NCBI RefSeq assembly: GCF_030555055.1
Contig: NZ_JAMOAO010000001.1
Coordinates: 1,364,001 to 1,428,000 of the forward strand
Length of the DNA stretch: 64,000 bases
Source: Nocardiopsis sp. YSL2
Lineage (GTDB): Bacteria > Actinomycetota > Actinomycetes > Streptosporangiales > Streptosporangiaceae
Reading direction: 5' to 3'
Shown here: in pieces, positions 46,828 to 56,112 of the stretch
How positions within the stretch are numbered: position 1 is the first letter of the stretch
How the letters are laid out: each line of letters opens with the position of its first letter
Position numbers and translations under genes: made by a program
The notes under the pieces: model-generated
Seen by the model: only the letters and a program-made list of their open reading frames with translations
Told to the model about the DNA's origin: nothing
Database searches by the model: none

Positions 46828-48659
46828 GCGTCCTCCTCCTGTCGCTCGGCGGTTCCGTTCCCTTCCGTCGCCGACGGCCCCCCGTTGGCGTTGCGGTCGC
46901 CCCCGCCGGGCCTGTCCGGCTTGTCGATCTTGTCGGCCTTATCTGCCTTGTCGCCGAAGGCGAAGTTGCGCCCCAGAGCGATCTCCGGCGGGACCAGCGG
47001 CAGCGGGGACCCCCGCAGTTCGGCTCCCGCCTTGCGCGGCAGCGACAGCCGGAACTGCGACCCCTGGCCGGGCTGCCCCCACGCCTGGAGCCAGCCGCCG
47101 TGCAACTGCGCGTCCTCCTTGGCGATGGACAGGCCCAGTCCCGTGCCGCCGGTGGTGCGCACGCGCGCGGGATCGGCCCGCCAGAAGCGGTCGAAGCACA
47201 GGTGCTCCTCCCCCTCCTTGAGCCCGACACCGTAGTCGCGCACGGCCACCGCGACCGAGTCGCGGTCCCCCGCGGCGGCCACCACGACGTCGCGGCCCTC
47301 GCTGTGCTCGATGGCGTTGACGACCAGGTTGCGCAGGATGCGGTTGATCCGGCGCGCGTCGAACTCGGCCACGCACGGCTCCGCGGGAAGGCGCAGGACG
47401 ACCTTGATGCCCCGGCGCTCGGCGATCTGCTCGGCGTCGCCCACCGCCTTCATGACCGAGTCGCGCACGTCCACCGAGTCGATGCCCAGGGTCGCCGCGC
47501 CCGCGTCGTGGCGGCTGATCTCCAGCAGGTCGGCGAGCAGTTCCTCGAACCGGTCCACCTGGCTCTGCAGCAGCTCCACAGGGCGGCGCTGGGTCGGGTC
47601 GAGGTCGTCGCGGTCGTCGTAGAGGAGGTCGCTGGCCATCTTGATCGTGGTCAGCGGGGTCCGCAGCTCGTGGGAGACGTCGGAGACGAACTGGCGCTGG
47701 AGCTTGGACAGCTCCTCCAGTTCCTGGATCTTCTCCTGGAGGTTGCCCGCCATGTCGTTGAACGAGACCGCCAGACGGGCGAGGTCGTCCTCACCCTGCA
47801 CCGTCATGCGCTCGGTGAGGTCGCCCGCGGCGAGCCTCTCGGCGGAGCGCGCGGCCGAGCGGACCGGGCTCACCACCTGACGCGTGATGACGAAGGCGAT
47901 CAGGCCCAGGAGGATCACCAGCAGGACCCCGACGAGGGCGACGGTGCGCTGCACGAGGTCGAGGATCTCCTGCTCGTGCTGGAGCGGGAAGATGTAGTAG
48001 AGCTCGTAGGCGTGCGTGAGTTCGGCGCCCACCACCAGCGCGGGCTCGGCCGAGCCGTCAGCCTCGATCCGCGTGTAGGTGTGGAACTGCTGGTCCGGTT
48101 CCTCGGACCGGCGGATCTGCTCGATGAGGCGTTCCGGGATGCTCTCCGCGACGCTCTCGGCGTCGACGGTCGCCCAGCCCCGCTCTCCGCTGCCCCACGG
48201 CAGGATGACCACGCCGTACAGGCCCGTCTCACCGCTGCGGCTGGTCAGCTCGCTCGCGATGTTGTTCAGGAGCCGGTCGCGGTCCCCGCTCTCGTTCTCC
48301 TGCAGCTCGGTGAGGGCGTAGTTGAGCCCGGCGTGGTGGTCGTTGACCGCGGAGTCGATCTTGGCGTCGAGCAGTCCGCCCCGCACCTGGGAGATGAGCA
48401 CGTATCCCAGACCGGCGATGACCAGTATCGACAGCACCAGGGTCGTGGAGATGACCCGCAGGTGCAGCGACCGGCGCCAGTTGGTCTGCACGCCCCGGAC
48501 GAGGGCTCGGGCGGCACGTTGGGCGAAGAGGTACGCCCGGGTCAGCCCCGAACCGGAGTCGCTGCGATCCGTTCCGGAGCCGAGCGTGCCGGAGGACGGG
48601 TCGGTCCGCTCCCCTTCGGAGTCGGCCCCCCGGTCCCCCTCGGGTGCGGCTGCTGTCAT
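46824..48659 (-). CDS. mtrB: Sensor histidine kinase MtrB
   Basis: 611-aa kinase. TM1 (RVISTTLVLSILVIAGLGYV), an extracytoplasmic sensor domain of about 150 residues, TM2 (VGVLLVILLGLIAFVI), HAMP, then HisKA with the phospho-His in FVSDVSHELRTPLTTIKM. The ATPase boxes are NLVVNAIEHS, DYGVGL and GGTGLGLSIAKEDA. A Lys/Asp-rich tail (KADKADKIDKPDRPGG) follows. It phosphorylates MtrA to control cell wall and division genes. The ATG at 48659 is preferred over a GTG inside the mtrA end (48704), though neither has a strong ribosome site. Confidence 0.95.
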   Translation of the reverse strand: MTAAAPEGDRGADSEGERTDPSSGTLGSGTDRSDSGSGLTRAYLFAQRAARALVRGVQTNWRRSLHLRVISTTLVLSILVIAGLGYVLISQVRGGLLDAKIDSAVNDHHAGLNYALTELQENESGDRDRLLNNIASELTSRSGETGLYGVVILPWGSGERGWATVDAESVAESIPERLIEQIRRSEEPDQQFHTYTRIEADGSAEPALVVGAELTHAYELYYIFPLQHEQEILDLVQRTVALVGVLLVILLGLIAFVITRQVVSPVRSAARSAERLAAGDLTERMTVQGEDDLARLAVSFNDMAGNLQEKIQELEELSKLQRQFVSDVSHELRTPLTTIKMASDLLYDDRDDLDPTQRRPVELLQSQVDRFEELLADLLEISRHDAGAATLGIDSVDVRDSVMKAVGDAEQIAERRGIKVVLRLPAEPCVAEFDARRINRILRNLVVNAIEHSEGRDVVVAAAGDRDSVAVAVRDYGVGLKEGEEHLCFDRFWRADPARVRTTGGTGLGLSIAKEDAQLHGGWLQAWGQPGQGSQFRLSLPRKAGAELRGSPLPLVPPEIALGRNFAFGDKADKADKIDKPDRPGGGDRNANGGPSATEGNGTAERQEEDA

Positions 48660-48675
48660 TGGCCTGATCAGTGGG

Positions 48676-49353
48676 TCAGGCGGTACCGGCCTTGTAGCCG
48701 ACACCGCGGACTGTCACGACGACCTCGGGGTGTTCCGGGTCCTTCTCGATCTTGGCACGCAACCGCTGCACGTGGACATTGACCAGGCGGGTGTCGGCGG
48801 CGTGCCGGTAGCCCCAGACCTGCTCCAGCAGGACCTCGCGGGTGAACACCTGGCGCGGTTTGCGGGCCAGCGCGACGAGGAGGTCGAACTCCAGCGGCGT
48901 GAGGCTGATCTGCTCGCCGTCGCGGCGCACGGCGTGCCCGGCGACGTCGATGGTGATGTCGCCGATCTGCAGGACCTCGGGAGCGGGCTCCTCGGTGCGG
49001 CGCAGGCGCACGCGGACGCGCGCCACGAGCTCCTTGGGCTTGAACGGCTTGACGATGTAGTCGTCGGCACCGGACTCCAGGCCGAGGACGACATCGATGG
49101 TGTCGGTCTTGGCGGTCAGCATGACGACGGGAACACCGGACTCGGCGCGGATCTGTCGGCACACGTCGATACCGTCGGCGCCGGGCAGCATCAGGTCCAG
49201 GAGCACAAGGTCGGGCTTGGTCTCGCGGAAGGCCTCCAGGGCCTTGTCGCCGTCATGCACGAACGAGGGCTCGAATCCCTCGCCCCGCAGAACGATGCCC
49301 AGCATCTCGGCGAGGGCGAGGTCATCGTCGACAACCAGTACACGTCCCTTCAT
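48676..49353 (-). CDS. mtrA: Response regulator MtrA
   Basis: 225-aa OmpR/PhoB-family regulator. The receiver has acidic DDD near the start (MKGRVLVVDDDLALAEMLGI), the phospho-Asp in DLVLLDLMLPGADG, then VVMLTAK and DDYIVKPFKPKEL. The winged-helix effector includes LTPLEFDLLVALARKPRQVF and RLVNVHVQRLRAKIE. An alternative GTG start 5 codons upstream (49368) exists; MKGRV is the usual start. First gene of mtrA-mtrB-lpqB. Confidence 0.97.
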   Translation of the reverse strand: MKGRVLVVDDDLALAEMLGIVLRGEGFEPSFVHDGDKALEAFRETKPDLVLLDLMLPGADGIDVCRQIRAESGVPVVMLTAKTDTIDVVLGLESGADDYIVKPFKPKELVARVRVRLRRTEEPAPEVLQIGDITIDVAGHAVRRDGEQISLTPLEFDLLVALARKPRQVFTREVLLEQVWGYRHAADTRLVNVHVQRLRAKIEKDPEHPEVVVTVRGVGYKAGTA

Positions 49354-49783
49354 CGGCGTATCCGGCACGCGGCGCGACCGCTTCTCGGGCGGGCACCGCG
49401 GTGCCTACTCCTCTCTCCTGGAACTTCGAGCGTCTGGGTGATCCGGATCCTGCTCCCCGAGGCAGGGAAACCGGACGCGTTCCCCCAACCTTGCCACCTT
49501 TCGGTGCCGTTGGGAGAGTGGTCGAAGGTGTTCGGCCCCGTGGAGGCCGATGTCGGCCAACCGCGACGTCGGCGCTGGCCGCGTACGGTCCGGCACGTTC
49601 ATGGATTCAGTCTGTTGGTAACAGAAAGCATACAAAAGGAATGAAGTGCGTCGGTTGTACCAGTGTGGGCCCTGAACCCGCCAATAACCGAGGGAACCGG
49701 CCGGTAGGTTGGATTCCAGCACGACGAGAATCGCGCGAAGACGCTCGCGCAGCGTAACCGAACCTCACGGAGGGCGGGGCCAG
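49354..49783. promoter_or_regulatory. Divergent promoter region of mtrA and the MoxR operon
   Basis: 430 noncoding bases between two divergent operons. A small inverted repeat TCTGTT-GGT-AACAGA lies at 49611-49625, and GGTAAC also resembles the half-site reported for MtrA binding. It is followed by AT-richer AGCATACAAAAGG. MtrA autoregulation from here is a reasonable guess. Confidence 0.4.
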
Positions 49784-51295
49784 ATGACCCAGGAGGACGG
49801 CCGCCGGGACGAACCCCAGGCGGCTACCGAGCGCTCGGACGAGGGGCGGACGGACACACCTGGGGCCGCCGCTGAGTCCGAGACCGCCCCCGCGCCGGGA
49901 CCGTCCCCGCTCGGGGACGAGGGCGGCGTGTCCGGGACTCCCCGTTTCGAGGCGCCCGAGGGCGCGCAGTCCGGGTTCGCGGCTCCCGGCGGGGGTACCC
50001 CGCAGGACGCCGAGCACGGATTCGCACCACCCGGCGGATACACCCCGGACCACCAGCAGCAACCCGGGTTCGCGGCTCCCGGCGCGGGCACCCCGCAGGA
50101 CGCCCGGCACGGATTCGCACCGCCCGGCGGCGGGGAGAACCCGGCAACGGGCCATCCGGCGGCGCACGGCCAGTGGGGCGCGCCCGGGTACGCGGCCCCC
50201 GGCGGGTACGGACCCCCCGGCCAGGGCCACCCCCCGGGCCCCGGTTACGGCGGTATGCCGGGCCGGCCTCCCCAGGCGCCCAAGCCGGGCGTCGTCGCGC
50301 TGCGGCCGATGACCGTCGGAGACCTGCTCAACGGCGCCTTCAGCCTCATCCGGCACAACCCGAAGACCTTCGTCGGGGTCTCCGTCATCGTCATGGCGGT
50401 CGCCAGCATCGTCAGCTCGATCGGCTTCGGCGGCTACATGTCCGACTACGGCCGCTTCATCGACCAGCTCATGGCCGATCCGAACGCCGTCGCCGCCGAC
50501 GACCCCCTGCCCTTCTCGACGTGGTCGATCGTCGCCCTCTACGGGGGCTCCCTGATCAGCTACGCCGGCACCATCGTGCTGACCGGCCTCCTGACCTGCG
50601 CTATCGGTCTGGCCGTTCTGGGCCGCAAGCTCAGCCCGTCCGAGGCGTGGGCCGCCGCCAAACCCCGCCTGGGGGCGGTGGCGGGGCTGGCACTGCTCCA
50701 ACTGGCGATCTCCATCGGCCTGTCGGTCGTCGTGATCGGCCTCATCGCGGTCGGCGTCACCGTCGGCTTCGTACTCATGTCCTCGGGCGCGGAGTCGGCC
50801 GGAGCCGTCGTCATGATCCTGACGCTGCTGATCGGCCTGCTCGGCGGACTCGCCCTGGCCGCCTGGATCTCCGTCCGCATCTACTTCGCCATGCCGATCG
50901 TCGTCCTGGAGCGGCTGAGCCCGACCCGGGCACTCGGGCGGTCCTGGCGCCTGACGCAGGGCAGCTGGTGGCGCGTGCTCGGGATCCTCCTCCTGACCAT
51001 GCTGCTGGTCGGTGTGGTCAGCCAGCTCCTGACCACACCGTTCACGCTGCTGTCGATCGTGCCCTCCTTCGTCTTCCCCGGCGAGGCCTGGGTCCCCGTC
51101 GCCGCGGGCGCCCTCATCTACGTGGGCACCGTCCTGATCTCCTCGTTCACCACGCCCTTCACCGTCGGGGTGAGCACGCTGCTCTACATCGACCTGCGCA
51201 TGCGCCGTGAGGGCCTGGACCTGCGGCTGCACACCGCCTCCCAGGCGGGCCACGAGGTGGGCCAGGAGATCTACCTCCCGGAGAGGCAGGCGTGA
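49784..51295 (+). CDS. Multi-pass membrane protein (GPDPase membrane-domain-like)
   Basis: 503-aa protein with a soluble, Pro/Gly/Gln-rich N-terminal half (about 1-175) and a C-terminal membrane domain of six or so helices starting after VALRPMTVGDLLNGAFSLIR. This resembles the glycerophosphodiester phosphodiesterase membrane domain family, not the catalytic domain. The N-terminal part contains a 31-residue tandem repeat (GFAAPG.GTPQDA.HGFAPPGG). ATG 49784 follows GGAGG. First gene of a coupled operon with DUF4129, DUF4350, MoxR and DUF58 genes; probably envelope-related. Confidence 0.8.
   Translation: MTQEDGRRDEPQAATERSDEGRTDTPGAAAESETAPAPGPSPLGDEGGVSGTPRFEAPEGAQSGFAAPGGGTPQDAEHGFAPPGGYTPDHQQQPGFAAPGAGTPQDARHGFAPPGGGENPATGHPAAHGQWGAPGYAAPGGYGPPGQGHPPGPGYGGMPGRPPQAPKPGVVALRPMTVGDLLNGAFSLIRHNPKTFVGVSVIVMAVASIVSSIGFGGYMSDYGRFIDQLMADPNAVAADDPLPFSTWSIVALYGGSLISYAGTIVLTGLLTCAIGLAVLGRKLSPSEAWAAAKPRLGAVAGLALLQLAISIGLSVVVIGLIAVGVTVGFVLMSSGAESAGAVVMILTLLIGLLGGLALAAWISVRIYFAMPIVVLERLSPTRALGRSWRLTQGSWWRVLGILLLTMLLVGVVSQLLTTPFTLLSIVPSFVFPGEAWVPVAAGALIYVGTVLISSFTTPFTVGVSTLLYIDLRMRREGLDLRLHTASQAGHEVGQEIYLPERQA
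49973..50134 (+). repeat. 93-bp in-frame tandem duplication
   Basis: Units begin at 49973 and 50066 (93 bases, 31 codons). They encode GFAAPGGGTPQDAEHGFAPP and GFAAPGAGTPQDARHGFAPP. The second unit is cut off after about 68 bases. Length variation between strains would be expected. Confidence 0.7.
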
Positions 51296-51927
51296 CACCA
51301 CACCTCGCAGCCGACCTGGAGGTCACCCGCGACGAGGGACGGCGGCGCGCGCTCGAGGAGCTCACCGACCCGCTCTACGGATCCCAGGAGCCCTCGCTCA
51401 TCGACCGCCTCCGGACGTGGTTCATGGAACTGCTGCAGAGCCTGGCCGACATGGGCGGCGGCGTGCTGTCCGGGACGTGGTACCTGGTCGCCCTGCTGGC
51501 GGTCGCCGCGGCACTGGTGATCTGGATGATCGTCTACCTGCGCCCATCGCGCAGCCGTGCCCGGAGCCTCCCCGTGCACGAGGGCCGCCCGCTGTCGGCG
51601 GCCGACCACCGTGCCGCCGCCGACGCGCACGAGGCCCGGGGCGCGTACGCGGAGGCCGTCAGCGAGCGGCTCCGCGCGATCGCCGTGGACCTGGAGGACC
51701 GGGCCGTCATCACGCCCCGCGCGGGCCGCACCGCCACCGAGCTGGCCGCGGAGGCCGCCGCGGTGCTGCCCGGCGAGGCGGCGGCGCTGCGCGAGGGCAC
51801 CGCGATCTTCAACGACGTGGCCTACGGCGACCGCGACGCGACCGCGGACTCCGCGCGCGTCCTGCGTGAGCTGGACGCGCGGCTGCGTGCCGCCCGGCCC
51901 GCACAGGCGGAGGAGGCGCACCCGTGA
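51292..51927 (+). CDS. DUF4129 domain-containing membrane protein
   Basis: 211-aa protein with one helix (TWYLVALLAVAAALVIWMIV, about 62-82) and a C-terminal cytoplasmic DUF4129 domain (RGAYAEAVSERLRAIAVDLE, TPRAGRTATELAAEAA, FNDVAYGDR). In actinobacteria this domain sits in MoxR/DUF58 operons; some relatives are fused to transglutaminases. GTG 51292 overlaps the upstream stop (GTGA), so translation is coupled. Confidence 0.85.
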   Translation: MTPHLAADLEVTRDEGRRRALEELTDPLYGSQEPSLIDRLRTWFMELLQSLADMGGGVLSGTWYLVALLAVAAALVIWMIVYLRPSRSRARSLPVHEGRPLSAADHRAAADAHEARGAYAEAVSERLRAIAVDLEDRAVITPRAGRTATELAAEAAAVLPGEAAALREGTAIFNDVAYGDRDATADSARVLRELDARLRAARPAQAEEAHP

Positions 51928-53126
51928 CCGCGACCGTCCCGCCGCCCCCCGCGCCCGCGGCGCCCCCCGCGGGAGGGGGCCGCCCGCCGTCGGATGCGGC
52001 GATCGCGCGCCTGTGGCGCTCCGTCCGCGTGCCGCTCGTCCTGATCACGGCGCTGGTCGTGGCCGCGGTCCTGCTGTCGCTGGGCACGGAGCAGTTCCCC
52101 GAGGGCTACCTGGAGCCGGACAGCGTCTCTCCGGACGGGGCGCGCGCGCTGGTCCGGATCATGGAACAGGACCGCGACGTCGACGTGGTGCGCTCCTCGG
52201 CCGACGCCGAGGAGGCGCTGGCCGGCGCCGGCGAGGACACCGTGCTGGTCGTGTCCCTCGACCACCGGCTCCTGCCCGAGGAACTGGACTCCCTGGCGGC
52301 GGCGGACGCCGACACGGTCCTGGTCCAGCCCACGCTGCGGTCGCTGGAAGCGTTCGCGCCGGGTGTCGACGTCACCGGGCGCGCCGAGGCGGACGAGACC
52401 CTGGCACCCCTGTGCACCATGACCGAGGCCGTGGCCGCGGGCGACGCCCGGGTCGGCGGCGAGCTCTACGGCGCACCAGAGGACTCGGGTGCGGTGGGCT
52501 GCTACCCGGCGGGTGCGGGCGAGGCCCTCATCCGGATCGACGACGGCACGTCCACGACCACCGTTCTGGGCACGGGCGAACCGCTCACCAACACCGAGCT
52601 CGACGTGGAGGGCAACGCCGCTCTGGCGCTGAACCTCATGGCCGCGGAGAACGTGGTGTGGCTGCGCCCGGACCCGCCGCAGCAGGAGGGTTCGGCGACG
52701 CTGACCGAACTGATCCCGCTCGGGCTGCGCTGGTCCCTGGTCCCGCTCGTGGCCGCGCTGGGCCTGCTGGCCCTGTGGCGGGGGCGGCGGATGGGACCGC
52801 TGGTCCCCGAGTCGCTGCCGGTCGCTGTGCAGGCCTCGGAGACCACACGGGGCCGTGCCGCGCTGTACCGCTCGCGCAAGGCGCGCGACCGCGCCGCACT
52901 CGCTCTGCGCACGGGGTTCCTGGACCGCGCGGTGCCCAAGCTCGGCCTGGCCTCCGACGCCGGTGACGAGGCCGTCGTCTCGGCGCTGGCCGCCCGCACG
53001 GGCGACGAGCCCGGAGCGCTGTCCGCGCTGCTCCACCCCGCCGAGCCCGACCCGTACACGGCCGACGACGGCGCACTCGTGCGCCTGGCCGACGAGCTGG
53101 ACGCCCGCGCCCGGCGGCTGCGGTGA
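51924..53126 (+). CDS. DUF4350 domain-containing membrane protein
   Basis: 400-aa protein: TM1 (VRVPLVLITALVVAAVLLSL), an exported DUF4350 domain (about 50-240; YLEPDSVSPDGARALVRIME, VSLDHRLLPEELDSL), TM2 (WSLVPLVAALGLLALW), then a cytoplasmic helical tail. DUF4350 resembles the GATase-like domain of other MoxR-cluster proteins. GTG 51924 overlaps the DUF4129 stop by four bases. Confidence 0.88.
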   Translation: MTATVPPPPAPAAPPAGGGRPPSDAAIARLWRSVRVPLVLITALVVAAVLLSLGTEQFPEGYLEPDSVSPDGARALVRIMEQDRDVDVVRSSADAEEALAGAGEDTVLVVSLDHRLLPEELDSLAAADADTVLVQPTLRSLEAFAPGVDVTGRAEADETLAPLCTMTEAVAAGDARVGGELYGAPEDSGAVGCYPAGAGEALIRIDDGTSTTTVLGTGEPLTNTELDVEGNAALALNLMAAENVVWLRPDPPQQEGSATLTELIPLGLRWSLVPLVAALGLLALWRGRRMGPLVPESLPVAVQASETTRGRAALYRSRKARDRAALALRTGFLDRAVPKLGLASDAGDEAVVSALAARTGDEPGALSALLHPAEPDPYTADDGALVRLADELDARARRLR

Positions 53127-53170
53127 CCCGGCCCGCACGCAATCCGTTCCACGAGAGAGGTAGACCGCAC

Positions 53171-54154
53171 GTGAGCGCCTTCACACCCGAGGCACTGCCA
53201 TCCGCCGAGGCGGCGCGATCGGCGTTGACCGACCTGCGCCGCGAGGTGGCCAAGGCGGTCGTGGGTCAGGACGAGACGGTGACCGGCCTGGTCGTGGCAC
53301 TGCTGTGCCGCGGCCACGTGCTGCTGGAGGGTGTGCCCGGTGTCGCCAAGACACTGCTGGTGCGCACGGTCGCCGCAGCCCTGTCCCTGGACAACAAGCG
53401 GGTGCAGTTCACCCCGGACCTGATGCCGGGCGACGTGACGGGCTCGCTCGTCTACGACCAGAACACGGCGAAGTTCGAGTTCCTCAAGGGCCCGGTCTTC
53501 ACCAACCTGCTGTTGGCCGACGAGATCAACCGGACCCCGCCGAAGACGCAGGCCTCGCTGCTGGAGGCCATGGAGGAGCACCAGGTGACGGTCGAGGGGC
53601 GCCCGGTGGCGCTGCCGGAGCCGTTCATGGTCGCCGCCACGCAGAACCCGGTCGAGTACGAGGGCACGTACCCGCTGCCGGAGGCACAGCTGGACCGGTT
53701 CCTGCTCAAGGTGACCATCCCCCTGCCCGAGCGCGCCGCCGAGGTGGACATGCTGGGCCGCCACGCGGAGGGGTTCGACCCGGGCGACCTGGCCGGTGCC
53801 GGTGTGCGCGCCGTGGCCGGGGCCGCGGAGCTGCACGCGGCACGTCTGGCGGTCGAGCGCGTGCGGGTGGCCCCCGAAGTGCTGGGGTACATCGTGGACC
53901 TGTGCCGGGCGACGCGGATGTCGCCGTCCCTGCAGCTCGGCGCCTCGCCCCGCGGTGCCACGGCACTGCTGCGCACCAGCCGGGCGTGGGCGTGGCTGAC
54001 GGGCCGCGACTACGTGACACCGGACGACGTCAAGGCGCTGGCGAAGGGGACGCTGCGGCACCGGATCTCGCTGCGGCCCGAGGCCGAGCTGGAGGGCGCG
54101 ACCAGCGACGGAATCCTGGACGGTGTGCTCGCCTCCGTCCCGGTGCCCCGCTGA
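53171..54154 (+). CDS. MoxR-family AAA+ ATPase
   Basis: 327-aa chaperone-like ATPase. Walker A GVPGVAKTLLV, Walker B LLLADEINRTPPKTQASLLE, sensor 1 ATQNPVEYEGTYPLPEAQLD and a C-terminal lid (SPSLQLGASPRGATALLRTS). MoxR proteins assemble or activate partners through VWA-like DUF58 proteins. GTG 53171 is taken because GAGAGAGG lies in front; a GTG at 53123 overlapping the previous stop is the alternative (16 residues more). Confidence 0.95.
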   Translation: MSAFTPEALPSAEAARSALTDLRREVAKAVVGQDETVTGLVVALLCRGHVLLEGVPGVAKTLLVRTVAAALSLDNKRVQFTPDLMPGDVTGSLVYDQNTAKFEFLKGPVFTNLLLADEINRTPPKTQASLLEAMEEHQVTVEGRPVALPEPFMVAATQNPVEYEGTYPLPEAQLDRFLLKVTIPLPERAAEVDMLGRHAEGFDPGDLAGAGVRAVAGAAELHAARLAVERVRVAPEVLGYIVDLCRATRMSPSLQLGASPRGATALLRTSRAWAWLTGRDYVTPDDVKALAKGTLRHRISLRPEAELEGATSDGILDGVLASVPVPR

Positions 54155-55455
54155 TGGTGGTCACCGGCCGCGCCGTGATCGTGGCCCTCGTGGCGGCGGC
54201 GGCCGTGGCGATCTCGGGCGACCTGGGAGCGGTCGTGACGGCGGTCGCGTCGGGCCTGCTGGTGGCTCTGATCGCGGTGGACGTGCTGCTGGCCGCGAGC
54301 CCCAGGGCTCTGCGGCTGGCGCGGGAGGGCGACACCTCGCTGCGGCTGGGCGACTCCGCGACGGTGTCCGTGACAGTGGCCAACCCGTCGAGGCGACACC
54401 TGCGGGGGTCGGTGCGCGACGCCTGGCCGCCGAGCGCGCACGCCGAGCCCCGCTCGCGCCCGCTGCGCGTGGACCCGGGCGAGCGGCGCCGCGTGACCAC
54501 GACGCTGACGCCCACACGCCGAGGCGACGCCCGGGCCGCGGGGCTGACGGTGCGCAGTGTGGGCCCGCTGGGGCTGGCGGGGCGTCAGCGGACGCTGTCG
54601 GCGCCGTGGACGGTTCGGACGCTGCCGCCGTTCCACAGCCGTCGGCACCTGCCGGGAAAGCTGTCGCGGCTGCGGGAGCTGGAGGGCCAGCACACCGCGA
54701 TGGTGCGCGGGCAGGGCAGCGAGTTCGACTCGCTGCGCGACTACGTGCCCGGTGACGACGTCCGGTCCATCGACTGGCGCGCGACCGCCCGGGGCGACGG
54801 CGTGGTGGTGCGCACCTGGCGGCCCGAGCGCGACCGGCGCATCCTCATCGTGCTGGACACGGGTCGCACGTCGGCGGGGCGCGTGGGCGACACCCCGCGT
54901 CTGGACCACGCCATGGACGCCGCGCTGCTGCTCGCCGCGCTGGCGGGCAAGGCGGGCGACCGGGTGGACTTCCTGGCCTACGACCGGCGCACGCGGGCGC
55001 AGGTGCGCTCCTCGGGCAAGGGCAGCCAGGTGGGACGGATCGTGGAGGCGATGGCGCCGCTGGAGGCGGAGCTGGTCGAATCGGATCCGTCGGGGCTGGT
55101 GGGGACGATCCTGGGCACCCAGGGCCGGGCCCGGAAGCTGGTGGTGCTGCTGACCGACCTCAACGCCGCCTCACTGGAGGAGGGGCTGCTGCCCCGGCTG
55201 CCCGCGCTGACCTCCCGTCACCTGCTCATGGTCGCGGCGGTCCGCGACCCGGCCGTGGACGCCATGGCCGAGGAGCGGGGCAGCGCCGACGCGGTGTACC
55301 GGGCCGGGTCCGCCGAGCGCACGCTCGACGAGCGCCGCCGGGTGACCGCGGAGCTGCGGCGGCTGGGCGTGGAGGTGGTCGACGCCGACCCCGAGCACAT
55401 CGCCCCGGCCCTGGCCGACGCCTACATCAACCTCAAGGCCCAGGGACGGCTGTAG
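54154..55455 (+). CDS. DUF58 domain-containing protein (MoxR partner)
   Basis: 433-aa protein with two N-terminal helices (VIVALVAAAAVAISGDLGAV, then LLVALIAVDVLLAA), a beta-rich middle and a DUF58 domain with GSEFDSLRDYVPGDDVRSID followed by WRATAR. A von Willebrand A-like ILIVLDTGRTSAG follows. Its start overlaps the moxR stop by one base (TGATG). The MoxR/DUF58 pair is the usual core of this operon type. Confidence 0.92.
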   Translation: MVVTGRAVIVALVAAAAVAISGDLGAVVTAVASGLLVALIAVDVLLAASPRALRLAREGDTSLRLGDSATVSVTVANPSRRHLRGSVRDAWPPSAHAEPRSRPLRVDPGERRRVTTTLTPTRRGDARAAGLTVRSVGPLGLAGRQRTLSAPWTVRTLPPFHSRRHLPGKLSRLRELEGQHTAMVRGQGSEFDSLRDYVPGDDVRSIDWRATARGDGVVVRTWRPERDRRILIVLDTGRTSAGRVGDTPRLDHAMDAALLLAALAGKAGDRVDFLAYDRRTRAQVRSSGKGSQVGRIVEAMAPLEAELVESDPSGLVGTILGTQGRARKLVVLLTDLNAASLEEGLLPRLPALTSRHLLMVAAVRDPAVDAMAEERGSADAVYRAGSAERTLDERRRVTAELRRLGVEVVDADPEHIAPALADAYINLKAQGRL

Positions 55456-55462
55456 GTGCTGT

Positions 55463-55490
55463 CCCGCCGGTGCGGGCCCGCACCGGCGGG
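55463..55490. terminator. 13-bp-stem bidirectional terminator
   Basis: Arms CCCGCCGGTGCGG and CCGCACCGGCGGG, 8 bases after the DUF58 stop and 10 before the convergent toxin gene stop. Confidence 0.85.
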
Positions 55491-55499
55491 TCCGTCGGC

Positions 55500-55817
55500 T
55501 CAGAGAAGGCCGAGGACGAGACGGCAGGCATGATCCACCTCGTCCAGTTCGCCGGGCTCCAGCCTCCCGGCGAAGTCCCCCAGGCGGATCTGCCGGTCCA
55601 CAGAGCGCATCTGGTCGACGAGCACCCGGGTGGTGGTGCCGTCCGCCAACTTGATCTCGGGCCGGAACAGCGCTGGTCCGGCACTGGTCGAGGTGGGCGC
55701 CACGACGACGGTGGACAGGTTGAAGGGCCCCTGGAGTTCCACGCAGTACCGAGGGCCGCGCTGCTCATGGCCCAAGGCTCGCTTGTCGGCACGGAGACGA
55801 TAGAGGTCACCACGCAT
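55500..55817 (-). CDS. mazF: MazF/PemK-family mRNA interferase toxin
   Basis: 105-aa endoribonuclease-type toxin. Family features are MRGDLYRL, a GPRYCVELQGPFNLSTVVVA core (where PemK proteins have RPVLVV), PTSTSAGPALFRPEI and VLVDQMRSVDRQIRLGDFAG. It overlaps the antitoxin's 3' end by 11 bases, so it is translated after the antitoxin. Confidence 0.9.
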   Translation of the reverse strand: MRGDLYRLRADKRALGHEQRGPRYCVELQGPFNLSTVVVAPTSTSAGPALFRPEIKLADGTTTRVLVDQMRSVDRQIRLGDFAGRLEPGELDEVDHACRLVLGLL

Positions 55818-56034
55818 CCGAGTCGCCCATCTCCTCGGCGATCCGCGCGAGTTCGGCCCGGTCCGCCTCGTCGTGTCTCAGCCGCTCGGCATCCGCCTGG
55901 GCTTGGGCGTACTGGCGCTCCATGTAGGCCTCGTGAATGATCTCCCTGAGAACCGTCGACCGGTCGCGTCCGGCCGCCAGCTCCCGCAGCTCCTGCTCGG
56001 TCCGCTCATCGGGTCGAAAACTGATCATCACCAT
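55807..56034 (-). CDS. Ribbon-helix-helix antitoxin of the MazF pair
   Basis: 75-aa protein. MVMISFRPDERTEQELRELA has the N-terminal RHH beta strand, then RDRSTVLREIIHEAYMER. The acidic C-terminus (ELARIAEEMGDSDAW) would wrap the toxin. ATG 56034 is supported by the strand; no good ribosome site is present and the operator-like palindrome at 56042-56064 is immediately upstream, so the message may be leaderless. A start 10 codons upstream would overlap the operator. Confidence 0.85.
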   Translation of the reverse strand: MVMISFRPDERTEQELRELAAGRDRSTVLREIIHEAYMERQYAQAQADAERLRHDEADRAELARIAEEMGDSDAW

Positions 56035-56041
56035 GCGGCCA

Positions 56042-56064
56042 GTGTAATACAGACTGTCATACAC
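56042..56064. promoter_or_regulatory. Autoregulatory operator of the MazF module
   Basis: Interrupted palindrome GTGT-AAT-ACAG-A-CTGT-CAT-ACAC, directly before the antitoxin start and over its likely promoter. RHH antitoxins usually repress their own operon from such a site. Confidence 0.6.
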
Positions 56065-56112
56065 GCCACGGGGGTGAGGCGAGGGCCGTGCCCAGCGCTC
56101 CCCGGCGGGGGC

